From Gammaproteobacteria bacterium (GTDB lineage: Bacteria; Pseudomonadota; Gammaproteobacteria; Steroidobacterales; Steroidobacteraceae): a stretch of DNA of 64,000 nucleotides. The stretch covers positions 23,968-87,967 of the forward strand of contig DAIDHD010000067.1 in the NCBI GenBank assembly GCA_027459765.1, read 5' to 3'. Below, piece after piece: positions 1-8,023 of the stretch (the stretch's first letter is position 1; each line of letters opens with the position of its first letter). The notes under the pieces were generated by a model that saw only the letters and a program-made list of their open reading frames with translations, made no database searches and was not told the DNA's origin. The position numbers and the translations under genes are program-made.

Positions 1-1
1 C

Positions 2-307
2 GTGCTCACCCGGTCCGGTGACTTCGCGCCGCCGGATGCGCGCGTGGCGCGCGATCTCGCCACGGCCTACGCCGCGGCCGAGGGCGCGGCGGCGCTTATG
101 GTGATCGGCGGCGCCGAGGTGTACGCGCAGTGCCTCGCGTTCGCGCAACGGATCCACCTCACCCTGGTGCACACTCAGGTGTCGGATGGTGATGCGTTCT
201 TCGCGGGCTGGCGCGGCGCCGAGTGGCGCGAGCGCGAACGAGTGCGGCGCGAGGCGGACGAGAGCAACGCGCACGCGATGAGCTTCGTGACGCTGGAGCG
301 GGTGTAG
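2..307 (+). CDS. folA: Dihydrofolate reductase, C-terminal part (5' end outside window)
   Basis: This is the last 101 codons of a DHFR, which reduces dihydrofolate to tetrahydrofolate with NADPH. The segment VIGGAEVYAQCL is the conserved NADPH-binding Gly-Gly region followed by the Tyr helix, and the end (HTQVSDGDAFF, then a terminal VTLERV strand) matches the DHFR C-terminus. Full DHFRs are about 160-170 residues, so roughly 60 are missing upstream. The first codon here, GTG, reads as Val in the usual I-V-L-T-R segment and should not be taken as a start. The gene ends just before the accessory region. Function is secure from the family signature. Confidence 0.93.
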   Translation: MLTRSGDFAPPDARVARDLATAYAAAEGAAALMVIGGAEVYAQCLAFAQRIHLTLVHTQVSDGDAFFAGWRGAEWRERERVRREADESNAHAMSFVTLERV

Positions 308-417
308 TTCCTCGGCGCGGTGGCGCGACCTTGTAGAGCTATGGCGATACCGTCGCCAGGTATTCAAAAGTGGCGCGACGCCGATTAGGCGCCGCGACAC
401 CCCGCTGCACGGTGATC

Positions 418-648
418 TTACTGGTGAGTACGCCGACTTCGCAGCACGATGAGTGACCCAAGGGCGAGGGTCAGCCCCGTGACTGCCGTGCCGGCATCGA
501 TCTCAGGTGCAGCGACGACGCCGCCGCCCCCACCGCCACCACCGCCGTCTCCACCGCTGCTGCCACCGGGATCGCCGCTGACATTGCGAGCCTGCGCCGC
601 GACGGCCATGCCCGAGATCATGAGTGCCGCAAGAACTGTCTTCTTCAT
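418..648 (-). CDS. VPEID-CTERM sorting-domain small exported protein
   Basis: This 76-residue protein has a Sec signal peptide (residues 1-20, ending AAQA), a Gly-rich linker with an uninterrupted run of nine glycines (about 35-43), then APEID at 47-51, a hydrophobic segment at about 54-69 and a basic RSRR end. Such a tripartite tail is the VPEID-CTERM variant of exosortase sorting signals: the protein is held in the membrane by the tail, cleaved and released or anchored by an exosortase. A strong ribosome site (AAAGGAC) lies five bases before the ATG, supporting expression. No exosortase is encoded in this window, so the partner must be elsewhere. Only the sorting tail is recognisable; the function of the short Gly-rich passenger is unknown. 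Confidence 0.8.
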   Translation of the reverse strand: MKKTVLAALMISGMAVAAQARNVSGDPGGSSGGDGGGGGGGGGVVAAPEIDAGTAVTGLTLALGSLIVLRSRRTHQ

Positions 649-916
649 AGTCCTTTACCCCTAATAAAGCGATCCGTCACTTCTCCCCCGCAGGGTAACC
701 TAGCAATACATGTATTTCTCCGTCAACCGCAGGTGTTCTTTGGGTTGATGCGGCGCGGCACCCGCCTTTGGCGTGACGACGAGATCGTCACGGCCCGTAT
801 CGCCTTGCTGCCCAACGCCACGTTGTTGGAGTTCGGCGGGCGGAAAATTGTCGATGGCTCGAGATGCCAAGCTCGGGGCCGGGTGGCCGAGGCGGTGTGA
901 GCTGGTCGAGCCGACT

Positions 917-1618
917 TCAGAACGCGAACCCCAGCACCGCGCCGTACTGGACGCCGAAGCCGTTGGCCCTCTGCCCGGCCATGCTGCCATTGAAATCGAA
1001 GACGCCGATCTCCGGGGTCAGCGAGACGTTCTTCTTGAGTTTGATCTTCACCCCGACGCCAGGTCCGAACGCCTCGAAGTGGTTGGCGCTGGTGCCACCG
1101 CTCGCGGACGGGATGGCGGTGTACACGTAGCGTAGATCGGAAAAGACCGTGTAGCCCGGCGCGACCGAACGGCTCAAGACCCAGTCGACGCCCGGACTCC
1201 AGGCGTTGCGCGACTGGCCCTGAAGTTCGAGGTAGGCGTAGCCGATGCCGGCGACCAGCGCGCTCTGCCAGGCGCTGGCGGTGTCGGTGAGGCGGTGCTT
1301 CACGTCGACCTCCGCGCCAAGCCCCGGTCCGACGCTCGAGAACGGCAACGCAATCGTGGCGAGCCGATAGCCGATGTCCCAGTCGTCGCTGAGGCCGGTG
1401 CGGATGCCGGCGTGGGCGAGGAAGGGCGTGAAGCTGTCGCGGCGCGGGTCGCCGACCGAGGACCATTGGCCTCCCGTGCCGGCGATGGCCCCGAACGATC
1501 CCGGCGCGACGGTGTCTGCCGGCGAGAATCCGAGCAACCACGAGCCGGCCCACGCGGCCTGAGAACACGCGGCGGCGGCCAGGATGACGGTGGTCGAAAT
1601 TCGTATACCGATCTTCAT
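917..1618 (-). CDS. Outer-membrane beta-barrel protein, YfaZ-like or Opa-like
   Basis: The ATG at 1618 gives 233 residues starting with a clear signal peptide (MKIGIRISTTVILAAAACSQAAWA, cleaved before GSW). The rest is alternating hydrophobic and polar strands with many Gly, Tyr and Trp, and the chain ends in Phe (VQYGAVLGFAF), the usual C-terminal aromatic signal for BAM insertion. Longer upstream in-frame starts would put about 20 unrelated residues before the signal peptide. The gene stands alone between the VPEID protein and an intergenic stretch. I infer a small 8- to 10-stranded barrel; ligand and role are unknown. It resembles generic porin-like barrels rather than a named enzyme. Confidence 0.7.
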   Translation of the reverse strand: MKIGIRISTTVILAAAACSQAAWAGSWLLGFSPADTVAPGSFGAIAGTGGQWSSVGDPRRDSFTPFLAHAGIRTGLSDDWDIGYRLATIALPFSSVGPGLGAEVDVKHRLTDTASAWQSALVAGIGYAYLELQGQSRNAWSPGVDWVLSRSVAPGYTVFSDLRYVYTAIPSASGGTSANHFEAFGPGVGVKIKLKKNVSLTPEIGVFDFNGSMAGQRANGFGVQYGAVLGFAF

Positions 1619-2055
1619 GATTCCGTGCTTTGAACGCTGATGACGTGCGCCAGGCGTCGCCGACGGCGCCGATAATTGCATAACCGCACGGGCAATTCTG
1701 CTTCAATTGGATCCGCGTCGTGGTCATGTGCCACCAGGTCGGCGTATCCTCCCTCTCCCCCTACGCGGGAGCGCATGCGCAGCGGACGGCGGGATCGCGT
1801 AGGGTGCCTTCCGCCGGCGCAACAAGCGCGCATTCGGCAATGCCGATGGAGATGCCGACCCGCACCGAATTACCCCTCGCGAGCTCGACCGGCCCTTGAA
1901 AGGCCGCGGTGGCACGCTTGGTCATGTTGAGCGGCCTGCATAAACGTCAATCCGTAAGCCGTTCAGCCCCGAAACTGTATTCGCGGGGGAGCAAGCATGC
2001 TTCAATGAAACCGCGGATCGCTTGCCGTGCTCATCGGGCTACAGGGGACGATTTC
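1619..2055. other. Intergenic region without a supported gene
   Basis: About 440 bp lie between the divergently oriented barrel gene and BLUF gene. Reading frames here do not look like protein: they are rich in Arg, Pro and Ser and have no family signature. The stretch must hold both promoters, but I cannot identify convincing -35/-10 pairs. Confidence 0.5.
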
Positions 2056-2529
2056 ATGAATGTCACAGAATCAATGAGTGATGAGCCGACGGAGGACTTC
2101 GGCCTTCCGAAACTCTACAACATCGTCTACTGCAGTCGGGCGGCCGCCGGCGTCGACCCAGCGACCGTGGATCGCATCGTGGCGACCGCCCATCGCATCA
2201 ATCCGGTCAAGGGAATCACCGGCATGTTGGTCTTCGGCAGCGGTATATTTTTCCAGTGGCTGGAGGGTCCGCGAGACCACGTGACTCAGCTGATGTCGAA
2301 CATCAGCCGTGACGTCCGCCACAATTCGATCATCTCCTTGGGCGAAAGCGAAGAGGTGCGCGAGAGGTTGTTTCCAGATTGGGCCATGGAACTCGTGGCC
2401 GCCGACGACATCCGCGGTGTGCTGGAGGATGCGCTCAGCACGGCGGAAGATCCGAAAAACGAGCAGGCGCTGCGGCAGCTCCTGCAGGAACTCGACTCGG
2501 GTGCGCTGGACGCCTGGGGCAAGTACTGA
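2056..2529 (+). CDS. Single-domain BLUF blue-light photoreceptor
   Basis: The protein has 157 residues. A BLUF domain spans about residues 19-112 and binds FAD to sense blue light. The key residues are all present: Tyr25 (IVYCSR), Asn49 (HRINP), Gln67 (FFQWLEGP) and Trp109 (FPDWAM), plus the RDVRHNSI helix. About 45 residues follow as a charged helical tail with no EAL, GGDEF or DNA-binding domain, so output must be through a partner. The start at 2056 is preceded by CAGGGGACG at good distance; in-frame codons upstream encode non-homologous sequence. It lies immediately before a VapBC pair; no cyclase or phosphodiesterase is adjacent. Confidence 0.92.
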   Translation: MNVTESMSDEPTEDFGLPKLYNIVYCSRAAAGVDPATVDRIVATAHRINPVKGITGMLVFGSGIFFQWLEGPRDHVTQLMSNISRDVRHNSIISLGESEEVRERLFPDWAMELVAADDIRGVLEDALSTAEDPKNEQALRQLLQELDSGALDAWGKY

Positions 2530-2652
2530 GCGGCAACCGGACCCATCGCCGCCCGATCGCGCCCAAGCAGGCGGTGGTCTGCCTTGGACCGGCCGGGCGT
2601 TCGAAACACCTGTCTGCGGCTCTGCTCAAGCCCCGCGATATTCCATCCGTCA

Positions 2653-2681
2653 TTGACTGAGAATACACTCGAAGTTAAATT
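2653..2681 (+). promoter_or_regulatory. Candidate vapBC promoter (leaderless)
   Basis: TTGACT, then 17 bp, then TAAATT. The -10 element ends six bases before the vapB ATG, so transcription would begin at or next to the start codon. This is prediction from consensus only. Confidence 0.5.
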
Positions 2682-2687
2682 GGAATC

Positions 2688-2891
2688 ATGAAAACTACCG
2701 TTGATATTCCCGATGGCGATCTCGCAGACGCCATTCGATTCAGCAAGGCGAAGACGAAACGCGAAGCGATCGTCACCGCCATTCAAGAATTCAACCGCCG
2801 TAAGCGGATGGCCGAACTGACCAAGTACGCGGGAACCTGCAAGGATCTGGTGAGCGTCGATGCGCTCCTGAAGCAGCGCCGCAAAGGCTAG
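2688..2891 (+). CDS. vapB: VapB-type antitoxin
   Basis: The protein has 67 residues. The N-terminus (MKTTVDIPD, then a helix with TKREAIVTAIQEFNRRKR) is a ribbon-helix-helix or VapB-like DNA-binding domain; the C-terminal half (KYAGTCKDLVSVDALLKQRRKG) is the type of tail that wraps the toxin. It is separated from the following PIN toxin gene by only six bases, the usual antitoxin-first order. It is expected to neutralise the toxin and repress its own promoter. No strong Shine-Dalgarno is visible, consistent with the leaderless promoter proposed upstream. Confidence 0.85.
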   Translation: MKTTVDIPDGDLADAIRFSKAKTKREAIVTAIQEFNRRKRMAELTKYAGTCKDLVSVDALLKQRRKG

Positions 2892-2897
2892 CTTGCC

Positions 2898-3266
2898 GTG
2901 ATCCTGGTCGACTCCTCCTCCTGGATTCATATGCTCCGACCCCACGGAGACGCTGCTGTCCGGGACCGGGTCATGCGCGCGCTTGATGCGGGCGAGGCCT
3001 GTTGGTGTCCCATCATCCGGTTGGAACTGTGGAATGGCGCAGGGGGCGATCGCGACAAGAAGGTCATCAGGGATTTTGAAAGGCTGTTGCCGGAACTCGC
3101 GATCGACGACGCCGTATGGAGCGCCGCCTTTGACCTCGCGCGACGCGCGCGTTCGGCCGGTGTCTCGGTTCCCGCAACCGATATTTTGATCGCTGCATGC
3201 GCGCGACATCATCAAGTCGAACTTGAACATGCCGACTCGGACTTTTCGCGGCTGGAAAAGCTTTAG
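2898..3266 (+). CDS. vapC: VapC-type PIN-domain ribonuclease toxin
   Basis: The protein has 122 residues with a complete PIN domain. Acidic metal-binding residues are Asp5 (MILVDSSSW), Glu43 (IIRLELW), Asp95 (VPATDILIAA) and Asp113 (HADSDF). VapC toxins cleave tRNA or rRNA in a Mg-dependent manner and are held inactive by VapB. The start is GTG at 2898, six bases after the vapB stop. Nothing suggests inactivation. The RNA target cannot be read from sequence. Confidence 0.88.
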   Translation: MILVDSSSWIHMLRPHGDAAVRDRVMRALDAGEACWCPIIRLELWNGAGGDRDKKVIRDFERLLPELAIDDAVWSAAFDLARRARSAGVSVPATDILIAACARHHQVELEHADSDFSRLEKL

Positions 3267-4051
3267 CACGGCCTGGCCCATTTTCCACCCGCGTTTATCC
3301 ACCGAGTCCGGCAACGTCATGCGGACAGAGCGTGTTATCGGACGAGGTAGTCTCCACTGACGTGTTCCAGTGAACTCAGTGTCAATTTGCACAATTTTTG
3401 CCGGACGTGCCCGCGGATCGAAGCATCGTCCCAGGCAATATGCAGACTCTCACTGCGCCGCTGGGGCGCAGCTTTCCTCTACGGAGTTCCTTACGTTGGG
3501 TACTGATGTACAGAGGTGGACCTTAACGCGGCAGGTCGCATTCCAGGTTTCATTGCTTCCAAGGAAGCCTGAGCGCTAATCGTTGCTGATCTGAATTTCG
3601 CTACGCGGGCAGCCGGTGTGTCCGGCGCTGAACTGGTCAGAAGCACAGTGATTGATCGACGCATCGATGTTTTCCTCGATGGCGACAGTGGCCTTCAAGT
3701 CGGCGCGACGCGGGCGGCTGTGGTGTCGAGCGGTGCCAGGAACCGCAGCATGCGATTCGAACTCGGTGTGCGGGATTCGGCGTTCTGCTTGCTGGTGAAG
3801 GTATCGATCGACTGTCCATTTCGAGTGTTCCGGGCCGCGGTACGGAATTGCGTCCTCGGTGTCTTCGATGCTGGCACAAGCGGCGAATGTTTGGCGAGGG
3901 GTAGACTTCAATAGCGCTCCGCATAAGCCATTATTCGCGTACATCTATGTTAGGTTTACTAAGACTTCGGTACGCACCGGAGCTGCGAGCGATTCGCGCC
4001 GGGCGGTCTGCGGACGGGTGAAGCGAAAGGTATCGCGCAGGAGAGACGCTC
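3267..4051. other. Long intergenic region without a supported gene
   Basis: About 785 bp follow vapC. Short open frames exist on both strands (for example about 3618-3914 plus and 3576-3944 minus), but none has a recognisable domain, good start context or believable composition, and they overlap one another. The region could be decayed sequence between accessory genes. I see no RNA gene in it. Confidence 0.5.
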
Positions 4052-5569
4052 ATGGATCGAGAGTGCGTGGTTTTCACGGCAACTACCCGGGCCGGCCGGC
4101 GCTTGGTTTGTTCTGCCGCTGCGCTGCTGCTGTTGGCCCTCGTCAACGCTTGCTCGTCCTCCGGTGGGGCAGGGGGCGGCACACCGACGCCCTTTCCGCC
4201 AGCCACCACCAAGGTGAACCTGGTTTTCTCGAGCGATGCTAACGACCAGCTTGCGGCCTTCACGGCGCAGATCCAGTCGGTCACGCTCGCCGATGCGAGC
4301 GGCAAGACCGTGACGCTGTACGAGAATCCGCTGTCGCTGGAGTTCATGCACCTTAACGGACTGGGCGGGCCGCTGGCCACCGCTACCGTCGAGCGAGGCA
4401 CGTACACAAGCGCTACGGTCAGCGTCGGCGCCACATCGTTTTCCTGCGATTTCATCGATGCTTCCGGCGGGCTGCGCAATGCGACGTTTGCCTACGGGTA
4501 TACGCCGGCGGGGAGCGTGACGGTTACGCTGCCGCAGCCGATCAGCGTCGACGGCGATGCCATGGGCATCGCGTTGCGCCTGCTCGTCTCGCAGTCGGCC
4601 ACCGCCAGCAGTTGCACGGCCAACGCACCCACGGAGCTGGGAATCACCGCATTTTCGATCACGCCAACCTTCGAGCTCACCGCCGTGCCGGCGACCGCCA
4701 CCTTGGCTACCGAGCAATACCTGTCTGTGCGCGAGTACTCGGGTAAAATTGAGGTGTTCGATGCCGCCGTGGGCACCGGACAGCTGGAGATCCCCGCGGC
4801 GGTGCAGGAGCTGTCCAATCCCTCGACGCAGCTGCCGTTCACGCTCGGCACCGACACCGTGCTGCAGGGTGTGGCCAATACGGCGGCGCTGGCACCGGGT
4901 ATGTTCGTCACCCTCGATGGCGTGCTGCAGGCGAACGGGTCAGTGCGCTCCACGCGCATCGCGGTCGCCGATCCGCTGGCGCTCAACGTGCGTCGCGGAC
5001 CCGTGATCCTCGTCCCCTCGTCGGTGCCGACCGTGGAGATGCAGCCCGTTCAAGGGCAAGGTGCCGATTTGATCGCCGTAGCCGAGACCTTTGATGTCGC
5101 CAATGCGAGCTTCCACATTTCCGGTGAGCTGTCGAACCTGACCGAGCTTCCCTTCATGCCTCTGTTTACCGCGGCGACCGTCGTACCGGGGCAGAACATC
5201 TACGTCTCGGCGCCGCGCTACCTGACCAATGCCGGCCAGCCGTACCTTGCGACGGCAACGACCATCACTCTGATGCCGCAGACCATCGACGGCATCGTGT
5301 ACGGTGTGACCAGCAGCGGCAACTTCACCGTCTACAGCATCGAGCTTGGCCCTCAGGATCTCTTTGCCAGCATGGCGGTGCAGCAGGGACAGACGACGCT
5401 GATTGCACAACCGAGTCAGGTGCAGGTCTACGTCGACAGCAACACGCAGAAGTTCGCTACCGCCGCCCCGGTCGTGGGCGCCCCGGCACGCTTTTATGGC
5501 CTGGTGTTCAATGACGACGGCGTGCTGCGCATGGATGCCGCCGCGATCCTGGATGGGCTTGCACCCTAG
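4052..5569 (+). CDS. Large secreted lipoprotein with DUF4382-like and DUF5666-like modules
   Basis: The protein has 505 residues. The signal peptide ends in the lipobox LVNAC with acylated Cys34, followed by a Ser/Gly/Pro linker. Residues about 52-215 start with VNLVFSSDAN and QIQSVTLAD, resembling DUF4382-type beta domains. From about 230 onward there are repeated beta modules (GKIEVFD ... LAPGMFVTLDGVL ... ; IDGIVYGVTSSGNFTVY ... ; APARFYGLVFNDDGVLRMDAA), similar to DUF5666 repeats. A good ribosome site, AGGAGAG, precedes the ATG. It stands alone. Molecular function is unknown; an envelope-anchored, outer-surface or periplasmic binding protein is likely. Family names are by eye and need a profile search. 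Confidence 0.7.
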   Translation: MDRECVVFTATTRAGRRLVCSAAALLLLALVNACSSSGGAGGGTPTPFPPATTKVNLVFSSDANDQLAAFTAQIQSVTLADASGKTVTLYENPLSLEFMHLNGLGGPLATATVERGTYTSATVSVGATSFSCDFIDASGGLRNATFAYGYTPAGSVTVTLPQPISVDGDAMGIALRLLVSQSATASSCTANAPTELGITAFSITPTFELTAVPATATLATEQYLSVREYSGKIEVFDAAVGTGQLEIPAAVQELSNPSTQLPFTLGTDTVLQGVANTAALAPGMFVTLDGVLQANGSVRSTRIAVADPLALNVRRGPVILVPSSVPTVEMQPVQGQGADLIAVAETFDVANASFHISGELSNLTELPFMPLFTAATVVPGQNIYVSAPRYLTNAGQPYLATATTITLMPQTIDGIVYGVTSSGNFTVYSIELGPQDLFASMAVQQGQTTLIAQPSQVQVYVDSNTQKFATAAPVVGAPARFYGLVFNDDGVLRMDAAAILDGLAP

Positions 5570-5702
5570 CGCCATGGCCCTCTCGGGCGCACTCGTACAC
5601 CAGTCCCCGGGGCACGATCCGCGGCGGACGGTCCGCCCTCGCGCGCCGGTTTCGTTGTGCGTCGCGCTCACCCGGCTTTCATCAACTGCCCCTAGGCTCA
5701 GC

Positions 5703-6203
5703 ATGTCCAGACCTCGGCTCATCACTCGTCGCACCGCCCTGGCCATCGCCGCGGCGTTGACGACCTCCATACGAACTTTTGCGGGAAGTGCCACGGACAA
5801 AGGAAAGCTGCCCATGAAACGTGTGACCGGAATCGGCGGTGTCTTCTTCAAAGCCAAAGATCCCGCGGCCTTGCGGGCCTGGTACAAGCGTCACCTGGGG
5901 ATCGACGTGCAACCGTGGGGAGGAGCGGCTCTACGGTGGGCCGACGACGTGAACGCCCCGACCCCGGGCTCCACCGCATGGTCCGTCGTTGCGTTGGACA
6001 GCCAGCAATTTGCGCCGAGCCAGTCGCCCTTCATGATCAACTACCGGGTCGCCGATCTGCCCGCCTTGCTCGCCGCGCTGCGCAGCGAAGGGTGCACCAT
6101 CCTCGAGGAAACCACCGACGATCCGACCTTCGGCAAGTTCGGCTGGGTCATGGACCCGGAAGGCAACAAGATCGAACTGTGGCAGCCGCCGCCGGGCAAG
6201 TAA
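5703..6203 (+). CDS. VOC (glyoxalase/dioxygenase fold) protein with Tat-like leader
   Basis: The protein has 166 residues. The N-terminus (MSRPRLITRRTALAIAAALTTS) looks like a twin-arginine signal. Residues about 42-160 are one VOC module: GIGGVFFKAKDPAALRAWY at the start and the metal-ligand Glu region DPEGNKIELWQPP at the end, as in the glyoxalase/bleomycin-resistance superfamily. A second start at 5814 (MKRVTGIGG) has a better ribosome site (AAAGGAAAG) and would give a 129-residue cytosolic protein, so both forms are possible. Substrate is unknown. No partner gene is adjacent. Confidence 0.75.
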   Translation: MSRPRLITRRTALAIAAALTTSIRTFAGSATDKGKLPMKRVTGIGGVFFKAKDPAALRAWYKRHLGIDVQPWGGAALRWADDVNAPTPGSTAWSVVALDSQQFAPSQSPFMINYRVADLPALLAALRSEGCTILEETTDDPTFGKFGWVMDPEGNKIELWQPPPGK

Positions 6204-6283
6204 CCGGCGTTGGACACATCTCGGACTCGGTCGCCATCGCTGCCGCTGCTCGCGGGCGGTGGATGGGGCGACCTTGTCGCGGC

Positions 6284-6312
6284 TTGACGAGGAAGATCGA
6301 CCGGTCTAGCCT
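6284..6312 (+). promoter_or_regulatory. Candidate promoter of second toxin-antitoxin operon
   Basis: TTGACG, 17 bp, TAGCCT. It lies 35 bp before the antitoxin ATG. This is a consensus-based prediction. Confidence 0.4.
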
Positions 6313-6318
6313 GGATTA

Positions 6319-6331
6319 TTGAAATCTTCAA
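6319..6331 (+). promoter_or_regulatory. Palindromic operator candidate
   Basis: The 13-bp palindrome TTGAA-ATC-TTCAA sits at the predicted transcription start, between the promoter and the antitoxin gene. This is where an RHH antitoxin would bind to autorepress. The symmetry is seen directly; binding is inferred. Confidence 0.4.
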
Positions 6332-6346
6332 CAACCGAGATTCCGC

Positions 6347-6580
6347 ATGGCCACGGTAAACTTCAGCGTTCCCGACGACGTCAAGGAGCGCTTCGACCGC
6401 GCCTTCGGCGATCAGAACAAGAGCGCGATCATCGCCGAATTGATGCGCCGCGCCGTCGATGAGCACGAGCGCCGCAAGCGGCGCGTACGGCTGTTTCAGT
6501 CGCTGACGAACGCCAAGGTGCGTCGCGGTCCCCGTGCCGCTGCCGAGATCCGCAAGGCCCGCGACGCCGGTCGCTCGTGA
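6347..6580 (+). CDS. RHH-type antitoxin of a PIN toxin pair
   Basis: The protein has 77 residues. A ribbon-helix-helix domain is visible at about 1-45 (MATVNFSVPDDVKERFDRAF, then KSAIIAELMRRAVDEHERR), with a basic, disordered tail (RKARDAGRS) for toxin contact. The stop overlaps the toxin start (GTGA at 6577-6580), indicating translational coupling. It is not similar in sequence to the VapB at 2688, so the two modules are independent arrivals rather than a duplication. Confidence 0.82.
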   Translation: MATVNFSVPDDVKERFDRAFGDQNKSAIIAELMRRAVDEHERRKRRVRLFQSLTNAKVRRGPRAAAEIRKARDAGRS

Positions 6581-7005
6581 TCGTCGTTCTCGACGCGAGC
6601 GTCATCCTTAAATGGCTGCTCGAGGATCCCGAGCGGGAACCGGATACGGATCGTGCTACCGATCTCGTGGAGCGGGTGGTCCGTGGTGACCTCGAAATCC
6701 GTCAGCCGCCGCATTGGCTCGCCGAAGTGGCCGCCGTGCTCGCGCGCCTGAGTCCGCGCACAGCGCGCGATGACGTTGCCGCGCTCAGTGCGCTCGAATT
6801 GCCCATCCGGGGTGATCCGGCCGTCTACGATCGCGCAACTCGCCTGGCGATCGACACCGGGCAACATATCTTCGACACCCTGTACCACGCAGTTGCGATC
6901 GAAGAGTCCGAGGCGATGTTCATCACCGCCGATAAGCGCTATCTCATCAAGGCGCGCCCTGTGGGCCGCATCATGGCCCTGAGCGACTGGAATGGCCACG
7001 GATGA
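6577..7005 (+). CDS. PIN-domain toxin (VapC family)
   Basis: The protein has 142 residues, starting at GTG 6577 inside the antitoxin stop. The PIN pattern is complete: Asp in VVLDASVILKWL, Glu in WLAEVAAVL, Asp in HIFDTLYHAVAI and Asp in FITADKRY. It belongs to the VapC subgroup with the DTLY/H motif and is predicted to be a metal-dependent endoribonuclease held in check by the upstream RHH protein. No disabling change is visible. Confidence 0.87.
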   Translation: MIVVLDASVILKWLLEDPEREPDTDRATDLVERVVRGDLEIRQPPHWLAEVAAVLARLSPRTARDDVAALSALELPIRGDPAVYDRATRLAIDTGQHIFDTLYHAVAIEESEAMFITADKRYLIKARPVGRIMALSDWNGHG

Positions 7006-7287
7006 GACCGGCGAGACGCGGGCGATTCTGCCGATTCACTCAAACGATCGAGTTGCAGTTTGCAAACTGGCCACGCGGAATCGTGCTGGGAAACGTCGAA
7101 TTCGACGTAAATCGCAGATTACAAAACGAGGCGATCGGCGTTATCGAACGGTGCTCTGGGGGCCGAGTCCATAGAGTGTGGATCTAGCGCGGCGACCTTA
7201 GACGTGATCGTCTGTCGATCAACGAATGGCGTTCGCTCTGGAGGACCCGGCGCGGTGCGCGCGTAGGGTTGGTCAGGCCCGAAAGAA

Positions 7288-7605
7288 ATGCAGTCAAAGC
7301 AATGGGCAATAATTCTACTGACGGTGTCGATTTACACCGCTCTAAGTCTTATTTGCATTAGAGCCTTTTGGCGTGCTTCCTCATCGAAAGAGAAAAACCG
7401 GTACTATTTGGCGGCGAAATTCTTCGCGGTCGCCCTCGCGGCAATCAGCGCGATCGTTATGCCGGTTCATGTGCCGCTCGCCGGCGTCGAGCAGTTCTGG
7501 CAAGGCATGATTTGGTTCATCTTGGTATTCCCGGTTTCATTGCCTGCGGGATACTGGGTCGCGTGGATGTCCGATCAAATTCTCACGAAAGTGGATGATT
7601 CATAA
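7288..7605 (+). CDS. Small three-helix membrane protein, unknown
   Basis: The protein has 105 residues with three predicted membrane helices (about 7-29, 44-64, 74-97), a basic loop KEKNRYY after the first, and a polar C-terminus. Base composition is clearly poorer in GC than the surroundings, with codons such as ATA, TTA and TTT that the housekeeping genes avoid. It is the first of three small membrane proteins in a row. I do not recognise a family. Confidence 0.5.
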   Translation: MQSKQWAIILLTVSIYTALSLICIRAFWRASSSKEKNRYYLAAKFFAVALAAISAIVMPVHVPLAGVEQFWQGMIWFILVFPVSLPAGYWVAWMSDQILTKVDDS

Positions 7606-7718
7606 TTCCAGTGTCTGCAAAAACGGATTCCAGTCACTGGATGGTCCTGGGTGACCGGAGGTCTTTCCGTATTGAGAGGCAACTTAGTCACGGTGCGCAA
7701 ATCGGGGCCAAAAGTGTA

Positions 7719-7931
7719 ATGAGTAAATGGGCGGAATATAAAAATTCGTGGCTATTTTTGGCGACGTTCGCTGTTGTAGAGACGGCGTTTGGAGTTAGGC
7801 TGATCCAAGATTATTTGCGAGGCGACAACATATTGACTTTGCTTGTTGGCTTGTCTTTCTTGGGTACAGCAAGTTGGGAATGCAGGCGCATGTGTGCCAA
7901 GGCGTTTAGAAAGGATGATGGAGGGCGATAG
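7719..7931 (+). CDS. Small two-helix membrane protein, unknown
   Basis: The protein has 70 residues from ATG 7719 (MSKWAEYKNSW). Two hydrophobic helices are predicted at about 9-28 and 37-53, with a charged, Cys-containing tail (WECRRMCAKAFRKDD). A longer frame opens at 7611, but the added residues have no membrane or domain character. Low-GC codon use matches its neighbours on both sides. Function is unknown. Confidence 0.42.
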   Translation: MSKWAEYKNSWLFLATFAVVETAFGVRLIQDYLRGDNILTLLVGLSFLGTASWECRRMCAKAFRKDDGGR

Positions 7932-8023
7932 ATCGACTGTGAGGCGGTTATTTCAGGGTTGCGGAACAATGCAATATTGAAGGCTACTAGCGTGAACAAA
8001 GTGGCAGAAGGCGTGGTAGCTAG

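Noticed and set aside
449..664. Plus-strand Pro-rich frame opposite the VPEID gene
   Set aside because: Its poly-Pro is just the complement of the poly-Gly tract; no start signals.
3576..3944. 122-codon minus-strand frame after vapC
   Set aside because: No domain, poor composition, overlapping frames on both strands of similar length.
5403..5702. Upstream extension of the VOC gene
   Set aside because: It overlaps the lipoprotein gene in another frame and gives Arg/Ser/Pro-rich sequence ahead of a clear signal peptide.
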